Below the pieces are notes generated by a model. That model was not told the origin of the DNA and searched no databases. It saw only the letters and a program-made list of their open reading frames with translations. The position numbers and the translations under genes are program-made. A stretch of 35,661 nt of DNA from Gonapodya prolifera JEL478 (lineage: Eukaryota; Monoblepharomycota; Monoblepharidomycetes; Monoblepharidales; Gonapodyaceae): the NCBI GenBank assembly GCA_001574975.1, contig KQ965811.1, forward strand, positions 92,282 through 127,942, written 5' to 3'. This document shows positions 9,598 through 19,854 of the stretch, one piece after another (the first letter of the stretch is position 1; every line of letters starts with the position of its first letter).

Positions 9598-10662
9598 ATG
9601 GCGACCGAATCAAGCTCTGAGTCGCGCCGGTTTCGTCTCCTCGACCTGCCCTCCGCGGTCATTGGGCGCATAGGAACGTTTGCCACATCCCACCGTCTCG
9701 CTTTCCCCACCGGCGCACTGAACCAGTACTTGAAGAGCATATTCGCTCACCCCGTCAACATTACCGCTCGCGCCGTTGCGCACTACCCATCACCTGAACA
9801 TTCCCTGGTGAAGGAATCGTCGAAAGGCGATGTCGAGATCGGCCGCGTCCTTGCTACCAAAGCGGACGTGAATGCGCTCGCTATGATAAATGACTCGAAA
9901 CATTCTGCGCTTGCGGAAGCGGTGCAGTACGGCCACCTGAAACCGCGCGGTGTTTGCTGGACACAGGTGCAAACGTGAACGCACCAATCGTACTCGCCTG
10001 CAAGAGCGGCAATATGTTCATCATAAATCTTCTGCAAGAACGGGGAGCAGACTTGCATTGGCGTCATGTGCCTCAGTTTCGCATGCCGACAAGGGCACGT
10101 TGATGTTGTGCATCTGCTCGAAGGGGGCATCATAAGTCCCAAAACACTGACTGACCACTTATCCATTCCTTTCATCGTCGGACGGCTTGATATCGTGGAC
10201 ATATTTCTCAAACACGGTGCTGTTCTCAATTTGTCTGGGGGAGGATCGGGACGTTTTCGTAGCGATCTCATTGGAACTGCTGCAGGGAATGCCCACTTGG
10301 ATGCAGTCAGATGCCTCGTTGAACGCGGCACCGACCTTCCGTCCTTTGAAGGATAGCCACTCATCAGAGCGGTCATGTTCGGACACATCCACATCGTGCG
10401 ATATCTCTTGGAAGCGGGTTGTGATGCGCGCGCGCAAAATTACAATGCTCTGTTTGAAACGGTAATGAGAAGGTATGAGGAAATTGCGAGGCTTTTGCTT
10501 GCGAGAGGAGCAAAGGCGGAAATTGTGGGGCCATGTTTTGAGCGGATGGGTGACAGAACGGCGCTGGCGCTTTTGGACAATTGGCAGGAGAGACACTGGA
10601 GAAGCAAGCCAAATGTAACCAAGTCAAAGTCCACAAAGGATACTTCACGAGTGCCAATCTAA
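9598..10662 (+). pseudogene. F-box-like/ankyrin protein, decayed paralog of 27251-28300
   Basis: Starts at ATG 9598. The N-terminal F-box-like segment FRLLDLPSAVIGRIGTFATS and the linker HRLAFPTGALN match the intact gene at 27251 closely. Ankyrin repeats follow (GHVDVVHLLE, AHLDAVRCLVERG, GHIHIVRYLLEAG). Three lesions break it relative to that copy. A one-base loss near 9943 shifts HLE-TARCLLD out of frame. A second frame change lies near 10065. An in-frame TAG at 10354-10356 replaces an Arg codon in the EGRPLI position. Two indels plus a nonsense codon point to true pseudogenisation rather than sequencing error. Family function, if intact, would be substrate recruitment to an SCF-type ubiquitin ligase or ankyrin scaffolding; this is inference. 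Confidence 0.8.
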
Positions 10663-10676
10663 GAGAAGTCTACTAT

Positions 10677-11680
10677 CTAATGCAATTCACTGATAAAACA
10701 TTGTAACTCCTCAACAATCTTCACAAATTCAGGTCTCTCCTCCTTTTTATGGCACCAACAATTCCGGAGGAGAGTTTTTAGTCTCCTGGGCATATCCCTG
10801 ATGGGATTCAACTCTGGGCGGTATTCAGGGTCAGATACAACTTTCAGTAGTAGATCCCCTGTGATTGGTTCTGGTACTTGTCCCAGCAATGATTTGGGTT
10901 GAGAGCGTTTTGCCGTGCCCAATCCCACTGGATCTGATCTTTGACGCGCCAAAATCTGTAACCTGAGCACGCATTGCATTGTCAATCAATACGTTGGAAG
11001 CTTTCAGGTCAGAATGGATGATGTCTTTTGAATGCAGGTACTCCACACCACTGGCAACATCCCGCAACTGAAGCAAAAAAAAAAAGAACAATAAGGTGAA
11101 TTCCAACGGTGTAGTGATAGTGCGCGACTCTTTGCTAACCAGGTTTAATTTGCCCAGGGTTGTCAGGTGACATTTTTTGGTGAACTCTTTTGAGTCCCCA
11201 TTCTCCATATACTTGCAAACAAGAAAGGGATCAGGTGCTTCAAGTGACACACCGTAAAACTGTACACTGTGAGGGTGTTGAAGTCTTGCCCAAATGTCGA
11301 GCTCCCTTTTCAGCTCCTTTTGATATGTAATGGAACTTCAAGCTTGAGCTATTTTGAAAATGCAATACCAGTGCCCTCACTGTAAGATCAATGACATTTT
11401 TCAGGCGTTTCACTGCAACTGTAGAAGATCCCCTCCAGATTGCCTGCCAGACAGTACCGTATCCGCCTTGGCCATGTAATTTAGTGCATTGAATTTCTGT
11501 GGCTCTAATCTGCTGATACCAGAGAGTAGGCTTGCGTGCGTCTGGTAAACCCGTGTTAAGGGAATGTGTTTGTTCCTCAGACTGTTTGAGGTGCAAAGAA
11601 CTGTGGAATCCCAAAAACGTAGTTTGGTACTTCAATTTGAGATACGGGGATTCCTTACAGCTCCAACACAATCTGCACAA
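10677..11680 (-). pseudogene. tyrosine-kinase-like (TKL) protein kinase, internally deleted
   Basis: Kinase subdomains appear in order on the minus strand. The Gly-rich loop is GQGGYGTVWQAIWRG with VAVKRLKN (Lys of subdomain II). Then come DIWARLQHPHSVQFYGVSLE and LVCKYMENGDSKEF. After a 72-nt intron (11068-11139, poly-T before the acceptor) come YLHSKDIIHSDLKASNVLID and DFGASKI. The next recognisable piece is PEYRPELNPIRDMP...CW...RPEF near the C-terminal end. The APE motif and the DxYSFG helix are missing, so roughly 50 residues of the activation segment and C-lobe core are deleted. The join between the first two blocks also needs a frame change. TKL-type Ser/Thr kinases are expected to be inactive without this region. 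The gene sits in the AT-richer island beside the hAT element. Confidence 0.75.
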
Positions 11681-11858
11681 AAGTTGCTCCGTACGAAGGA
11701 TAAAGCAGGAACGGTCTCCTGCTTGACAATCGCCCCACCCCCATGAGGGATAGCACTTGCGAGTGTCTCAGTTGAGACCACAGTTTTGCGCAAAAGTTGA
11801 AGTGCTGTTATGAATCCAGCAAAGGTGAAGGGGATTGTTTGTTAAGGTCACAAACAGA

Positions 11859-12119
11859 TTATACATGAACCTTCACAACAGTCTTGTCTGATTCCCTGGC
11901 CCAATCGTCACGGCATTGCTCAATTACTACGTCTGTGTGGCCTTGCCAGAGTCCCTCAAAGAAGGTACAGTAAATGTTCCCTTGGAATACGGAACCAGGA
12001 CGTCTGTTTTCGAACAGGCACCTCCAAAATGTGATGTCTGCGGGATCAATTTCAAGGTCGGTGATGTCAAATGGAACCACTGTGTCTCTCTGTGATTCTG
12101 CAATGGAGAGCATCCCCAC
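11859..12119 (-). pseudogene. possible second kinase N-lobe relic
   Basis: An 86-codon minus-strand ORF contains DLEIDPADITF, then GSVFQGNIY, then FEGLWQGHTDVVIEQCRDD. The order resembles the start of a TKL kinase domain (pre-domain segment, Gly-rich loop, 'GxWxG..VAVKxxR'), but the Gly loop is not canonical and Glu stands where the Lys would be. It lies just upstream of the better kinase relic on the same strand. I regard this as a suggestion only. Confidence 0.22.
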
Positions 12120-12359
12120 TGGATGGGTGATTTTGGGTGGTTTTTGCCGAGGAATCTTTGGCCAATTCTGGCCACCGGATACTCATCCCAGCCCAGTCCA
12201 AACCGGGCACATCAAATGGGAGGGGGATTTGTAAAGACTTTCACTAAATATGGACTGTGCCACAGAGAATGTTATATTTACACAAGACAATTTTTTTCTG
12301 TGGGTAAGATGATGAAAATGTCAATTTGAAGCAAGCAAAAGAACAGAGCAGTCCAGGAG

Positions 12360-12593
12360 GTGAAGCGAGCCCGTTTTCTGTTGGCACTGAAGCAGAATTT
12401 TCAATTGGGATTGGACTATATCATCAAGGAAGATGGACAGATCTGCTTGAGTCGTGAAGCAGGTTACCAACTCCTAAAATTGAAGTTTGAAAATCCATAC
12501 TATTGTAACAGAGAGGATATTGCCAACAAAACTGAGACTGGTCGTCTCCTAGCCCCGTACTTTGAACTTGAGAAGGCATTGAAGAAGAAGTAA
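12360..12593 (+). CDS. small ORF of unknown function
   Basis: A 77-codon ORF rich in Lys, Leu and Glu ends ELEKALKKK. It follows the decayed kinase pieces and precedes the hAT element. No domain is recognised and no splice partner is obvious. It could be an exon of a decayed gene in this AT-richer island. Confidence 0.18.
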   Translation: MKRARFLLALKQNFQLGLDYIIKEDGQICLSREAGYQLLKLKFENPYYCNREDIANKTETGRLLAPYFELEKALKKK

Positions 12594-13117
12594 GCGATTT
12601 TTTATTGACTTGGTTCTCAAAAAATGTACAGGAGAACTTCATTGTCATCATCAGAAGAAGACCTTTGTCCCCCATCACGTTTTTCAGAAATGCCTTGCAA
12701 CTTGCAACTCCCCTCACCTCGACTTGCATTTCAGAGTAAAGAGGTGTATTTTTGCACCTTGGAACTCAAAAAGGTCATAGCCAAAAGAGGGGAGGAGAGT
12801 TGAGAGTTAGCACCCAAAACTCGCCTCGCCTCCCTTCCATTACCCCAATTTAGGAATGTGCTACAATATGTGAAATTGGCTTTAATGCATTCAAAATTCT
12901 GATTTTCAACTTACATGACATATTTTAAAACACTTCTGTATTTCCTCAAGGTGTTGTCACTTTGTGATACAATCCACTTTCATTTTTCTATATCATGTTT
13001 GCAATATTTTGACAATTATAGATATTTAAAAAATTGGAATTTTTTCTCAGAAAGAGCATATGCTCTTGAGGCTTTAGGTACTCAGCCCTTGACTGACCAT
13101 AGCAACCAATCTTCTAA

Positions 13118-13135
13118 GGCCTAAGCACTTAGGCC
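13118..13135. repeat. perfect 18-nt palindrome near the transposase start
   Basis: GGCCTAAG-CA-CTTAGGCC is a perfect inverted repeat with a 2-nt centre, about 55 bases before the transposase ATG. Its arm GGCCTAAGC matches the conserved segment of the GC-rich intronic hairpins at 3914-4137 and 35458-35501. It could be a minimal relic of that family, a transposase-binding site, or coincidence. Confidence 0.4.
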
Positions 13136-13189
13136 ATAGCAAATTACATAGATAAAAGCAGCACAATTCCTAATAATAGGTCTCAGTCA

Positions 13190-15843
13190 ATGTCTTCAAG
13201 GTGTTCATCTCCAAATCTCAGTGTCATCAGCTCTGATGGAGGAGATGCAAGATCAAGCTATGGAAATATTTCTGACAATGAGCATCAACCAGAGATTTCT
13301 GCAGCACTTCCAAGCACCNAGCACCAACCCTACACATAAAGAGCTTAGTAGGATGGGATATGTTCTTGCACCAGTTCGCATCCAGACCAACACCTCTAGA
13401 GTTTACAAGGAGAACTTATTTTCCATGTGGGCTAAAGTTGATCCCACAGATCCAAAAATAATTCTGGGGAGATTTGCAGTGTGTGAATGTGAGCCTGGGA
13501 GGTGCAAGCAGTAAGTTTAACTTGCATACAGCGTGAATGTACTTGACATGGTCTATGGTTTGCTCATCTTACTTTAGGAAGTACAACATGACAAAGGTTA
13601 CCTCTCCAAAAAGATTTAGAGAAGCATGTTAAGGCCAGGCACCATCACAGATGGGATCCCTCAGTGCCATCAATTGCAAAAATGCTACAGAGATTGGGAC
13701 AAAGAAGACTTGTGAGTGGGGGCTTTGAATTCAAGCAGGCAATTCTCACAGCAAAATACCCTCACAGGAATCTTCTGCAGAATTTGACATCAAAACACTT
13801 ATCCAGCTTGTTACTCAGTGGATTGTTGTCACTGACCAGCCATTTACAACTGCAGAGCATCCACTCTTCCAAGAAATTCTGTATTACCTCCACCCTGAGC
13901 TCTCAACTGCAAAAGGTTTTTCAGATAGCTCAATTCATCGACAAATTCTGCTGATGTACACACAAGAGAGAGGGAAAATAATTGAAATCATGAAGGTAAG
14001 TCTGAATCTGCACTTTTTGCTGTTTTCCAAATGGTCAAATCCTAACTGCTAACTGCTCCTGGGTAGGCCATCAACTCCAAAGTCTCATACACTACTGATG
14101 TGTGGACAGCTAAAAATTTTCTAGCATTTATGGGGACTACAGCCCACTGGATATCTCCTGACTGGCAACAAAAATATGTCACATTGGATTTCATCCCTCT
14201 TGTTGGGCGACATACTGGAACAAACCTTGGGGACTACTTTATGAAAACTATTCAGGAAATGGGTACATTAGGAAAGGTGATTATTATTCCATTACTGTGT
14301 TTCGGTTGTCCTAATAGCCTCATCTCACCAAAACAAATCTCTTAGTCTCTTGGTCTTACCACAGACAATGGTTCCAATAACTCTACAATGTGTGAACGTA
14401 TTGAAGTTGTCTCAACCTCTCTGAACAGTCCCTGGGATGCACCAGCAAATCACATCCTTTGTGGTGCTCACATAATAAATATTGTGGTTCAAGAAGTTCT
14501 CAAGGTTGCTCTAAAAGCCACAGATGCAGGTATGGATGAAGATGATGATGAAGATTTGGCTGGAATCGCTGCAGAGCATGGAAGTCCTGTCACAAAGGTT
14601 TGTGACTATTCCAAGATATTTGTTTACAAATTTTTCCCTTATCAAGATACACAACTCCTTCATCAGTGCTGTGCATTTGCATTCAAACTTGCCAAGAGCA
14701 CGCAGAAGAGGGAGGCCTTTAAGAAGCTATTCTCCATTTCCACTGATGCCAAGGTACCAACGCGGGATGTCAAACATCGCTGGAACAGCACATTCCTCCT
14801 CATTGAGTCAAGCCTTCAACTGCAGCAACAAATCAACATGCTGATTGCTGCAAATCAAGACCTTGAGAACTTGCGACTTGTACAAGCTGAGTGGGATTCT
14901 CTCAAAAAGATCAAGGAGTTTTTAGAGGTGAGACAACATTTTTTGTGCCTTACCTTTCAGTGACACTTCCTTCCTTCAAGATTTTTTTTGTTGCCACAAA
15001 TCTGCTGTCTGCACAAACTTATCCAACAATTCAGAACATGCTCATGACTTACAATTACATTTGTGACAAGCTTGAGAATGATTACATCAAGAACCCATCT
15101 ACATCCAGTGTCTTAAAAAATGCAGCAAATGTTGCAATTAGCAAGTTGAGTCCTTACTATGCCAAGACTGACAAGGTCCCAATATATATTGTGGCTTCAA
15201 GTAAGTTGGTCCCCCTATTCAAGAGTCAAGACTGCAGAACTTTATTGTGTACTAAGAAATCTTGTGTCCAATTTCAAGTTTTAAACCCTAATCTTCGAAC
15301 TGAATTTATGGAAAATGAGCCAGAATATGATCTGGACTTCAAAGTCTATGCAAAGGACTCCATTTCTGAGCTTTACAAGAGAAACTATGCCCCTCAAGTT
15401 GCTGTACATAATGCAGAAGAGGAACCTGAGAAATCAAAACTCAACCCTATCCTGCTCCATGCAATCAAAAAGAGAAGGTTGGAAGGACCAAGTGATGTTT
15501 CAGAGCTAGACAGGCAAGTGAACTTTTATATTTACAGAGAAATGATGAAAAGAAGTTGTCTCAATTCAGATACCTTGCTGAGCAATTACCTTCAACTCCT
15601 GTGGAACCTCTTCTCTGGTGGAAAGTTCACTCAGCAGAGTATCCAAATCTCGCCCGAAAGGCCCAAGACTACCTTGCAGTACCAGGGTCAAGTGCTCCAT
15701 GTGAGAGAGTCTTCTCTGGTGGGGTAGATCTTGTGACTCCAAACCGCAACAGGCTGAATGGAGAGTCCATCCAAAGTTGCATGCTACTAAAGAATTGGTG
15801 GCAGACTGTTTTACTCCTGGAACCCCTCAAAGGCAAGAAGTAA
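13190..15843 (+). CDS. hAT transposase, multi-exon, with a few frame breaks
   Basis: Transposase that cuts and pastes its element. ATG 13190 opens a Ser-rich N-terminus. A frame change occurs near the N base at 13319. A Cys/His segment follows (FAVCECEPGRCK ... LEKHVKARHHHRW) and needs a frame change at an A-run near 13606-13611. Splice signals support introns 13511-13577, 13712-13767, 13996-14066, 14277-14345, 14928-14980 and 15201-15278. Catalytic landmarks are TTDVWTAKNF (first Asp), LTTDNGSNN (second Asp), DVKHRWNSTFLL, and the C-terminal dimerisation domain with LLWWKVHSAEYPNLARKA and SSAPCERVFS (Glu). The join near 15510-15550 is unclear, with a 20-nt GT-AG segment or a frame change. 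All three catalytic acids are present, so activity may be recent. AATAAA lies 50 bases after the stop. Confidence 0.85.
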
Positions 15844-15891
15844 TGCAAGGCAGGATAGCTAATGTCATTAAGTGTCATGTGAATAAAGTGA

Positions 15892-15897
15892 AGAAGA
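15892..15897 (+). promoter_or_regulatory. candidate poly(A) signal of the transposase gene
   Basis: AATAAA lies 49 bases beyond the transposase stop codon (15841-15843), followed by a run of A residues at about 15927-15940. Position fits a polyadenylation signal, but the hexamer is common in AT-rich DNA. Confidence 0.35.
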
Positions 15898-15981
15898 GAA
15901 TATAAATTAATCATGGTGGGGTCAAAAAAAAAAAAAAAACCTCGCCATAACTCGAAAAGGAAAGAGGGGAGTTGAGAGTTG

Positions 15982-16554
15982 GGCTCACAAAAAAAGAGGA
16001 GAGTTGAGAGGGTAACAACAGCATTAAAAGGGGAGTAAAGAGGTGGCACCACCTTGCCTCAACTTGCCTTGTGAAAAACGTGAGTCCCCCAGAAGTAATT
16101 TCGGAGGAGAAAAGCCGGCCAGGGGTCCTGGCAACAACGGCAACAAAGCCAGACCAAAGCGGTGCAGAAAGCTCCCTTTCTCTCCAGAAACGTTAGAAGA
16201 CAACTTTGGCAATTTTTTCATCTCCTCTCAAATGTAAAAGGGGAGATTTGGAGGACTGTTCTGACTGCAACATGTCTGCAAAGTTGGCACGGCTTGATAC
16301 AGGTCGTGCACGGCCACAAGACCTGACGTGTGGGCTGTGACAGAGAGAGAATCCAAGAGAAGCATGTCCAGGGATGTTGCTGGGGACGCGGTGCCTTTGG
16401 GGTGGGGCAGGGAGGGGAGGAGTTTGTAAGAGGACAGGGAGTCCAAGGGTGTGAGTGACGCAGGAGGTTGCGCTTGCAGCGGGTTTTTGGAGAGGCTGGT
16501 GGTGACCTGGGAGTGCCTTGCTCCTTCCCCAGCTGACAATACAACATCACCGAA
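15982..16554. other. non-coding stretch after the hAT element
   Basis: The first part (to about 16060) contains further gagttgagag and gagtaaagaggtg motifs linked to the transposon. The remainder has open frames on the minus strand (a Ser/Pro/Leu-rich segment at 16228-16539 without an ATG), but no recognisable domain. I do not support a gene here. Confidence 0.35.
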
Positions 16555-17719
16555 ATGAACACATGTCCCTGGTTACTGGCCAATGTTTGGTATAACGTGC
16601 TCGTGAGACTACCAATTGACAACATCGTGGCTCTGAGAGGGACCGCGTGTCTGTTCCTTGATGTGGGGAATGCAGCTCTTGCCCAAGCAATCCGCTCCTC
16701 CACTGTATGGTTTCACCTCCCGTTTTCCAATGATTTCCCATTCAATCCAGCAATCGAGCGTCGGAGAGCTTCCTTACTTGAGGAATGGTCAATCACAGGG
16801 ACGTCAAGGATCCATACCTGTTGTCGCGGGTGCTAACAGAACTGCCGTGCTCCTCAATGCTCACCAACCAATGCCTGTCGCTGCAGCTTTGTCAGTGGCA
16901 ACAGCAGGGCAACGGCGCCCTAGCCTTTACAGGCAGATTGCAACTGCACCAAACATGTATCCCATCCCACCAGCCCCCATTCACCCATTGTATCTTCGCA
17001 ATACTCTTCACAAGATTCATTGAACTCCAATGTGTTAACATCAAAAACGTTGCTGGCCACATCCGGGAGTGGCAAGTATGCTATGCAGTTGAGCCAGCTC
17101 CACAGGACCACTTGGAAGCCATTATGAACAATAATGAGAAGTGGATTGCGCAAGGGGGGGTATTTGATTTCATGCAGACACATCAGTGTGTATTCAATTT
17201 CTGCAACTTCATACGAATGCGTGCTCACATTAAAGAATATCCAGCTGTGGCTTTGTTTGAAACACGGTGCTTGTTGTTTCACCGTACCTGTCTCTTTGTC
17301 CGTCAACGTAGCTGACATCAACCCAGGACCAATTATTTCCTCGCCTTCCTGGCCCAACAGCTTGCCGAAACATATTGGGTGGACAGAACGAACCCAAGCC
17401 TGGACTCACCAGTGTGCTTCGTACAGAAGATCGCAAGCACTTCCTAGTGTTGTTTGCCCAGGAAGAGTGTTGTCTCTTGCTCATGGTCATGGATCAAATA
17501 CCAACTGTGGAGCGTGTCCTTCCGGCTATCTCCCTACCCCCAACCATCTCCCCCTTTTCGTCTACCTTGACGGTCCAGGTAGACCCGTGGTTTGAAGCAT
17601 CATTTATTGACCGTCTGGGTTACCACACAGGCTTGGAATACATCCAGACACAGGATCATGAATGGTTTGGTGCTGTACGGTCATTTGAGTGTAGTATTCA
17701 GTGGCTGATGGGTCGCTGA
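16555..17719 (+). pseudogene. frame-broken gene of unknown function
   Basis: From ATG 16555 protein-like sequence runs through three frames: frame 1 to about 16790 (VRLPIDNIVALRGTACLFLD), frame 3 to about 17275 (NVAGHIREWQVCYAVEPAPQ, then VALFETRC), frame 1 briefly (TVPVSLSVNVADINPGP) and frame 2 to the stop (VDPWFEASFIDRLGYHTGLE, EWFGAVRSFECSIQWLMG). Each block has normal composition and buried hydrophobic spacing, so one long gene of about 380 residues is likely. Its start faintly resembles an F-box (LP..I..L). No family is recognised. Three frame changes fit either decay or uncorrected sequencing errors. Confidence 0.45.
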
Positions 17720-18411
17720 ATGTCAGAATAGCGTTTTAGCCTTGTGCGCACATCGAAAATGGCATACTTGGAAAAATGGAAGTGCTACGTTTAGAAGTAT
17801 AAGATGATTGAAGTTTGCTGTCCTTTTTTGGTATAGCATTTGCCATTTCAGTCTTAATTGGTCAAAGTGCACGATGGTTCGAAACGTAAACGCGAGGTCT
17901 ATTTTGGCGTGTCTTCGAGCCTTACGTAGTTCATAAAGAGATTACCAGTGGTCTTTCATCTCACACTTGAGAAATTTGCTCTCCAAATTGCTTGAGCGAA
18001 ATCCTAGATATGATGATGAAAATGAATAATACCGGGTGGCGTTGGCTAGTGGAGACTCCACAATGGACAATATTTTAATTCCCCCACATATGGGAGAAAA
18101 GAGGGACATCACAGAGTACACCGTACACAGATTTCTACGTTGAAGTCCACTGAATTGTCACAAAAATAAAACAGAATAAGAAATCTAGATCCAAATCAGA
18201 CACATATGCCTGCACTTTTAATATTCCAGACATACAATTTCCGCAACCCAAGGCGACCTATCTGTCAGTCGCCATGTGACCCTCTCCGTCGCGTTCCCAA
18301 CAATCTATTGTTGTGTCAATTAATTCTATATGATAACGTTCATGTTGTTATTGAAACATGAAAACTCACCTAATTGGTGAGGATATAATGGACATGGCGA
18401 AGTGTTAGGGT
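17720..18411. other. AT-rich intergenic stretch, nothing seen
   Basis: About 690 bases between the frame-broken gene and the convergent GFA gene. No ORF above about 60 codons, no clear repeat and no tRNA-like fold were noticed. It should contain the 3' untranslated ends of both flanking genes. Confidence 0.5.
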
Positions 18412-18861
18412 TTAGGTATTGTATCTCAATATGTAGAAACTATTGTGACACAGAAGTTTGGTGCAGTGCTGGTTGGCCTTGAACAAACCAGCTGCTCCAG
18501 GCCCTTCCTTGCCGTCCACCGACCGGAGTACCGCCGCCGAGACCATCCACGAGCCGTTAGCAACAAAGTTGTCCAGAACGTGAGTTCCACAGGTTGAGCA
18601 GAAGAGCATTTCGGCCGTGCCATGCGCGGGGCGGTATCGGGTGCAGGCTGCCTCGCTGGAGCCGGCCATCCATTCGGGCGGGTGGGGCAGAGAGGCGTGG
18701 TTTGTGAAGAGAGCACCGTGAGTGCGACGGTAGATTGAACAGTGGCAGATGTGGACCGGGAGAGGGAGCGACGCGCGAGAGAAGGTGGAATGGAAGCGCG
18801 TGGCGCCGCACAGACACGCGAACTCGACGCTGGTGACACTGTCGCGCTCTAGGGATTTCAT
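18412..18861 (-). CDS. GFA/CENP-V domain protein with one zinc ligand substituted
   Basis: A 149-aa single-exon protein starting at ATG 18861. It has the GFA (glutathione-dependent formaldehyde-activating enzyme / CENP-V) layout. FACLCGATRF supplies the first Cys pair, HICHCSIYRRTHGALF the second cluster and LFCSTCGTHVLDNF the third. In this family the second cluster normally reads CHCxxCRR; here the last Cys is Tyr (TAC for TGC), so one zinc site would lose a ligand. The length is short but within the range of the family. The C-terminal tail (after KANQHCTKLL) is not family-like, so the end may be altered. Function in fungi is mostly unassigned, and a carbon-sulfur lyase-type role is only a family guess. 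Confidence 0.75.
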   Translation of the reverse strand: MKSLERDSVTSVEFACLCGATRFHSTFSRASLPLPVHICHCSIYRRTHGALFTNHASLPHPPEWMAGSSEAACTRYRPAHGTAEMLFCSTCGTHVLDNFVANGSWMVSAAVLRSVDGKEGPGAAGLFKANQHCTKLLCHNSFYILRYNT

Positions 18862-19854
18862 TGCTGAAGACCTAGCGGGCTGAAAGCGTCCTGCTGTAAA
18901 TCAGAAGGACAGAAGAGCGCGTCAACCTATTCGGGTGGTTTGTCCGCAGCCAAATGCGAAGGAGGAAGTGGCACTTAGTAGCGATGATCCGTTCCCTCTT
19001 TTCGTAGAGAAGGCCGCTGGCTCAGAAGAGGCAGAATTGTACATACGAATTCAAATCGACCTGTCCGAGCACGACGCGAACAGAGTCGGGGGCGTTGAGG
19101 CCACAGGATTGTCCACTGCAGGTCAAAATGGCCATGATGAAGTAACTGGTTCATTGTACCGATGTGGACGGATTGGGCGACAGGCGAACGAGTGTGCACC
19201 AAAGGAGCGAAAGGAGAGCAGTCGTCGGCATCAACACGCGGAGTTGGAGTGGAGGATCCTCTTCCAGCCAGCCACACTCGTTAGCCCTGTGGACCCGAGT
19301 GCCAGAATCGAAACTTTTATGTTCAGTCGGCGCCATCAGATTGCGTTCTCTGACGCGCAGACGATCTCGAAGAGTGGCATTTACCCGCAAATGGCTGCCT
19401 TGAAGTGCGGCCGCCGACGAAAGACGGCCGAGACTGCGGACCACGGGGATATGAACGCGGAGGCAATGGGAGCTGGTAGAAAAGATATTTTAGGGGGCTG
19501 TGGACGGAAAGAACGACGTGGCTGCCCTGCAAAGTCTCCCCACCACATCGCCCTCGCATAGTTTGGTTGAAAATCAAGTAGGCGTTCTATAAATGTGGAA
19601 GTGTTTCTGAAAATCCTCATATTGTCAGTTGGAAAGCGATCTGGATCAGGGGGTTCGCTTGAACTTTCTGGCGAAGTCTGGCAGTGTGGGAGAGTCACGT
19701 GAAAGTCCAGAGCTCAAACTTGTAGTCGAGATGATTTCAGAAGGCTAGCCTTTCATGTTCAGGCAAGATCAGAGCTGCGCCACACACAGGCAGAGACTTG
19801 GCTACCTCATCAAAAAATCCTCCAACATTCATCGCGTTGGAATCCAAAGCTCCG

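Larger units (their letters stand above)
12698..15981 (+). mobile_element. hAT-superfamily DNA transposon (ends approximate)
   Basis: A hAT transposase gene at 13190-15843 is enclosed by C/T-rich and G/A-rich flanks. An 18-nt inverted match supports the limits: 12698-12715 (caacttgcaactcccctc) and 15964-15981 (gaggggagttgagagttg) are reverse complements at 16 of 18 positions. These are probably subterminal rather than the true ends, because related motifs (gagtaaagaggtg, gagttgagag) recur at 12733, 12790, 15996 and 16033. I could not find an 8-bp target duplication by eye. Composition is clearly AT-richer than neighbouring genes. Confidence 0.65.

Noticed and set aside
16218-16703. Minus-strand Ser/Pro/Leu-rich ORFs before the frame-broken gene
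   Set aside because: No ATG at a sensible place, no domain, and part overlaps the better-supported plus-strand gene.
17870-17900. T-loop-like ggttcgaaac suggesting a tRNA
   Set aside because: No matching acceptor, D or anticodon arms could be found around it.
18935-19561. 208-codon plus-strand ORF with a zinc-knuckle-like YRCGRIGRQANEC
   Set aside because: It starts at GTG, has no early ATG, the knuckle lacks its first Cys and its His, composition is unnatural, and the opposite strand is equally open. I do not support a gene.
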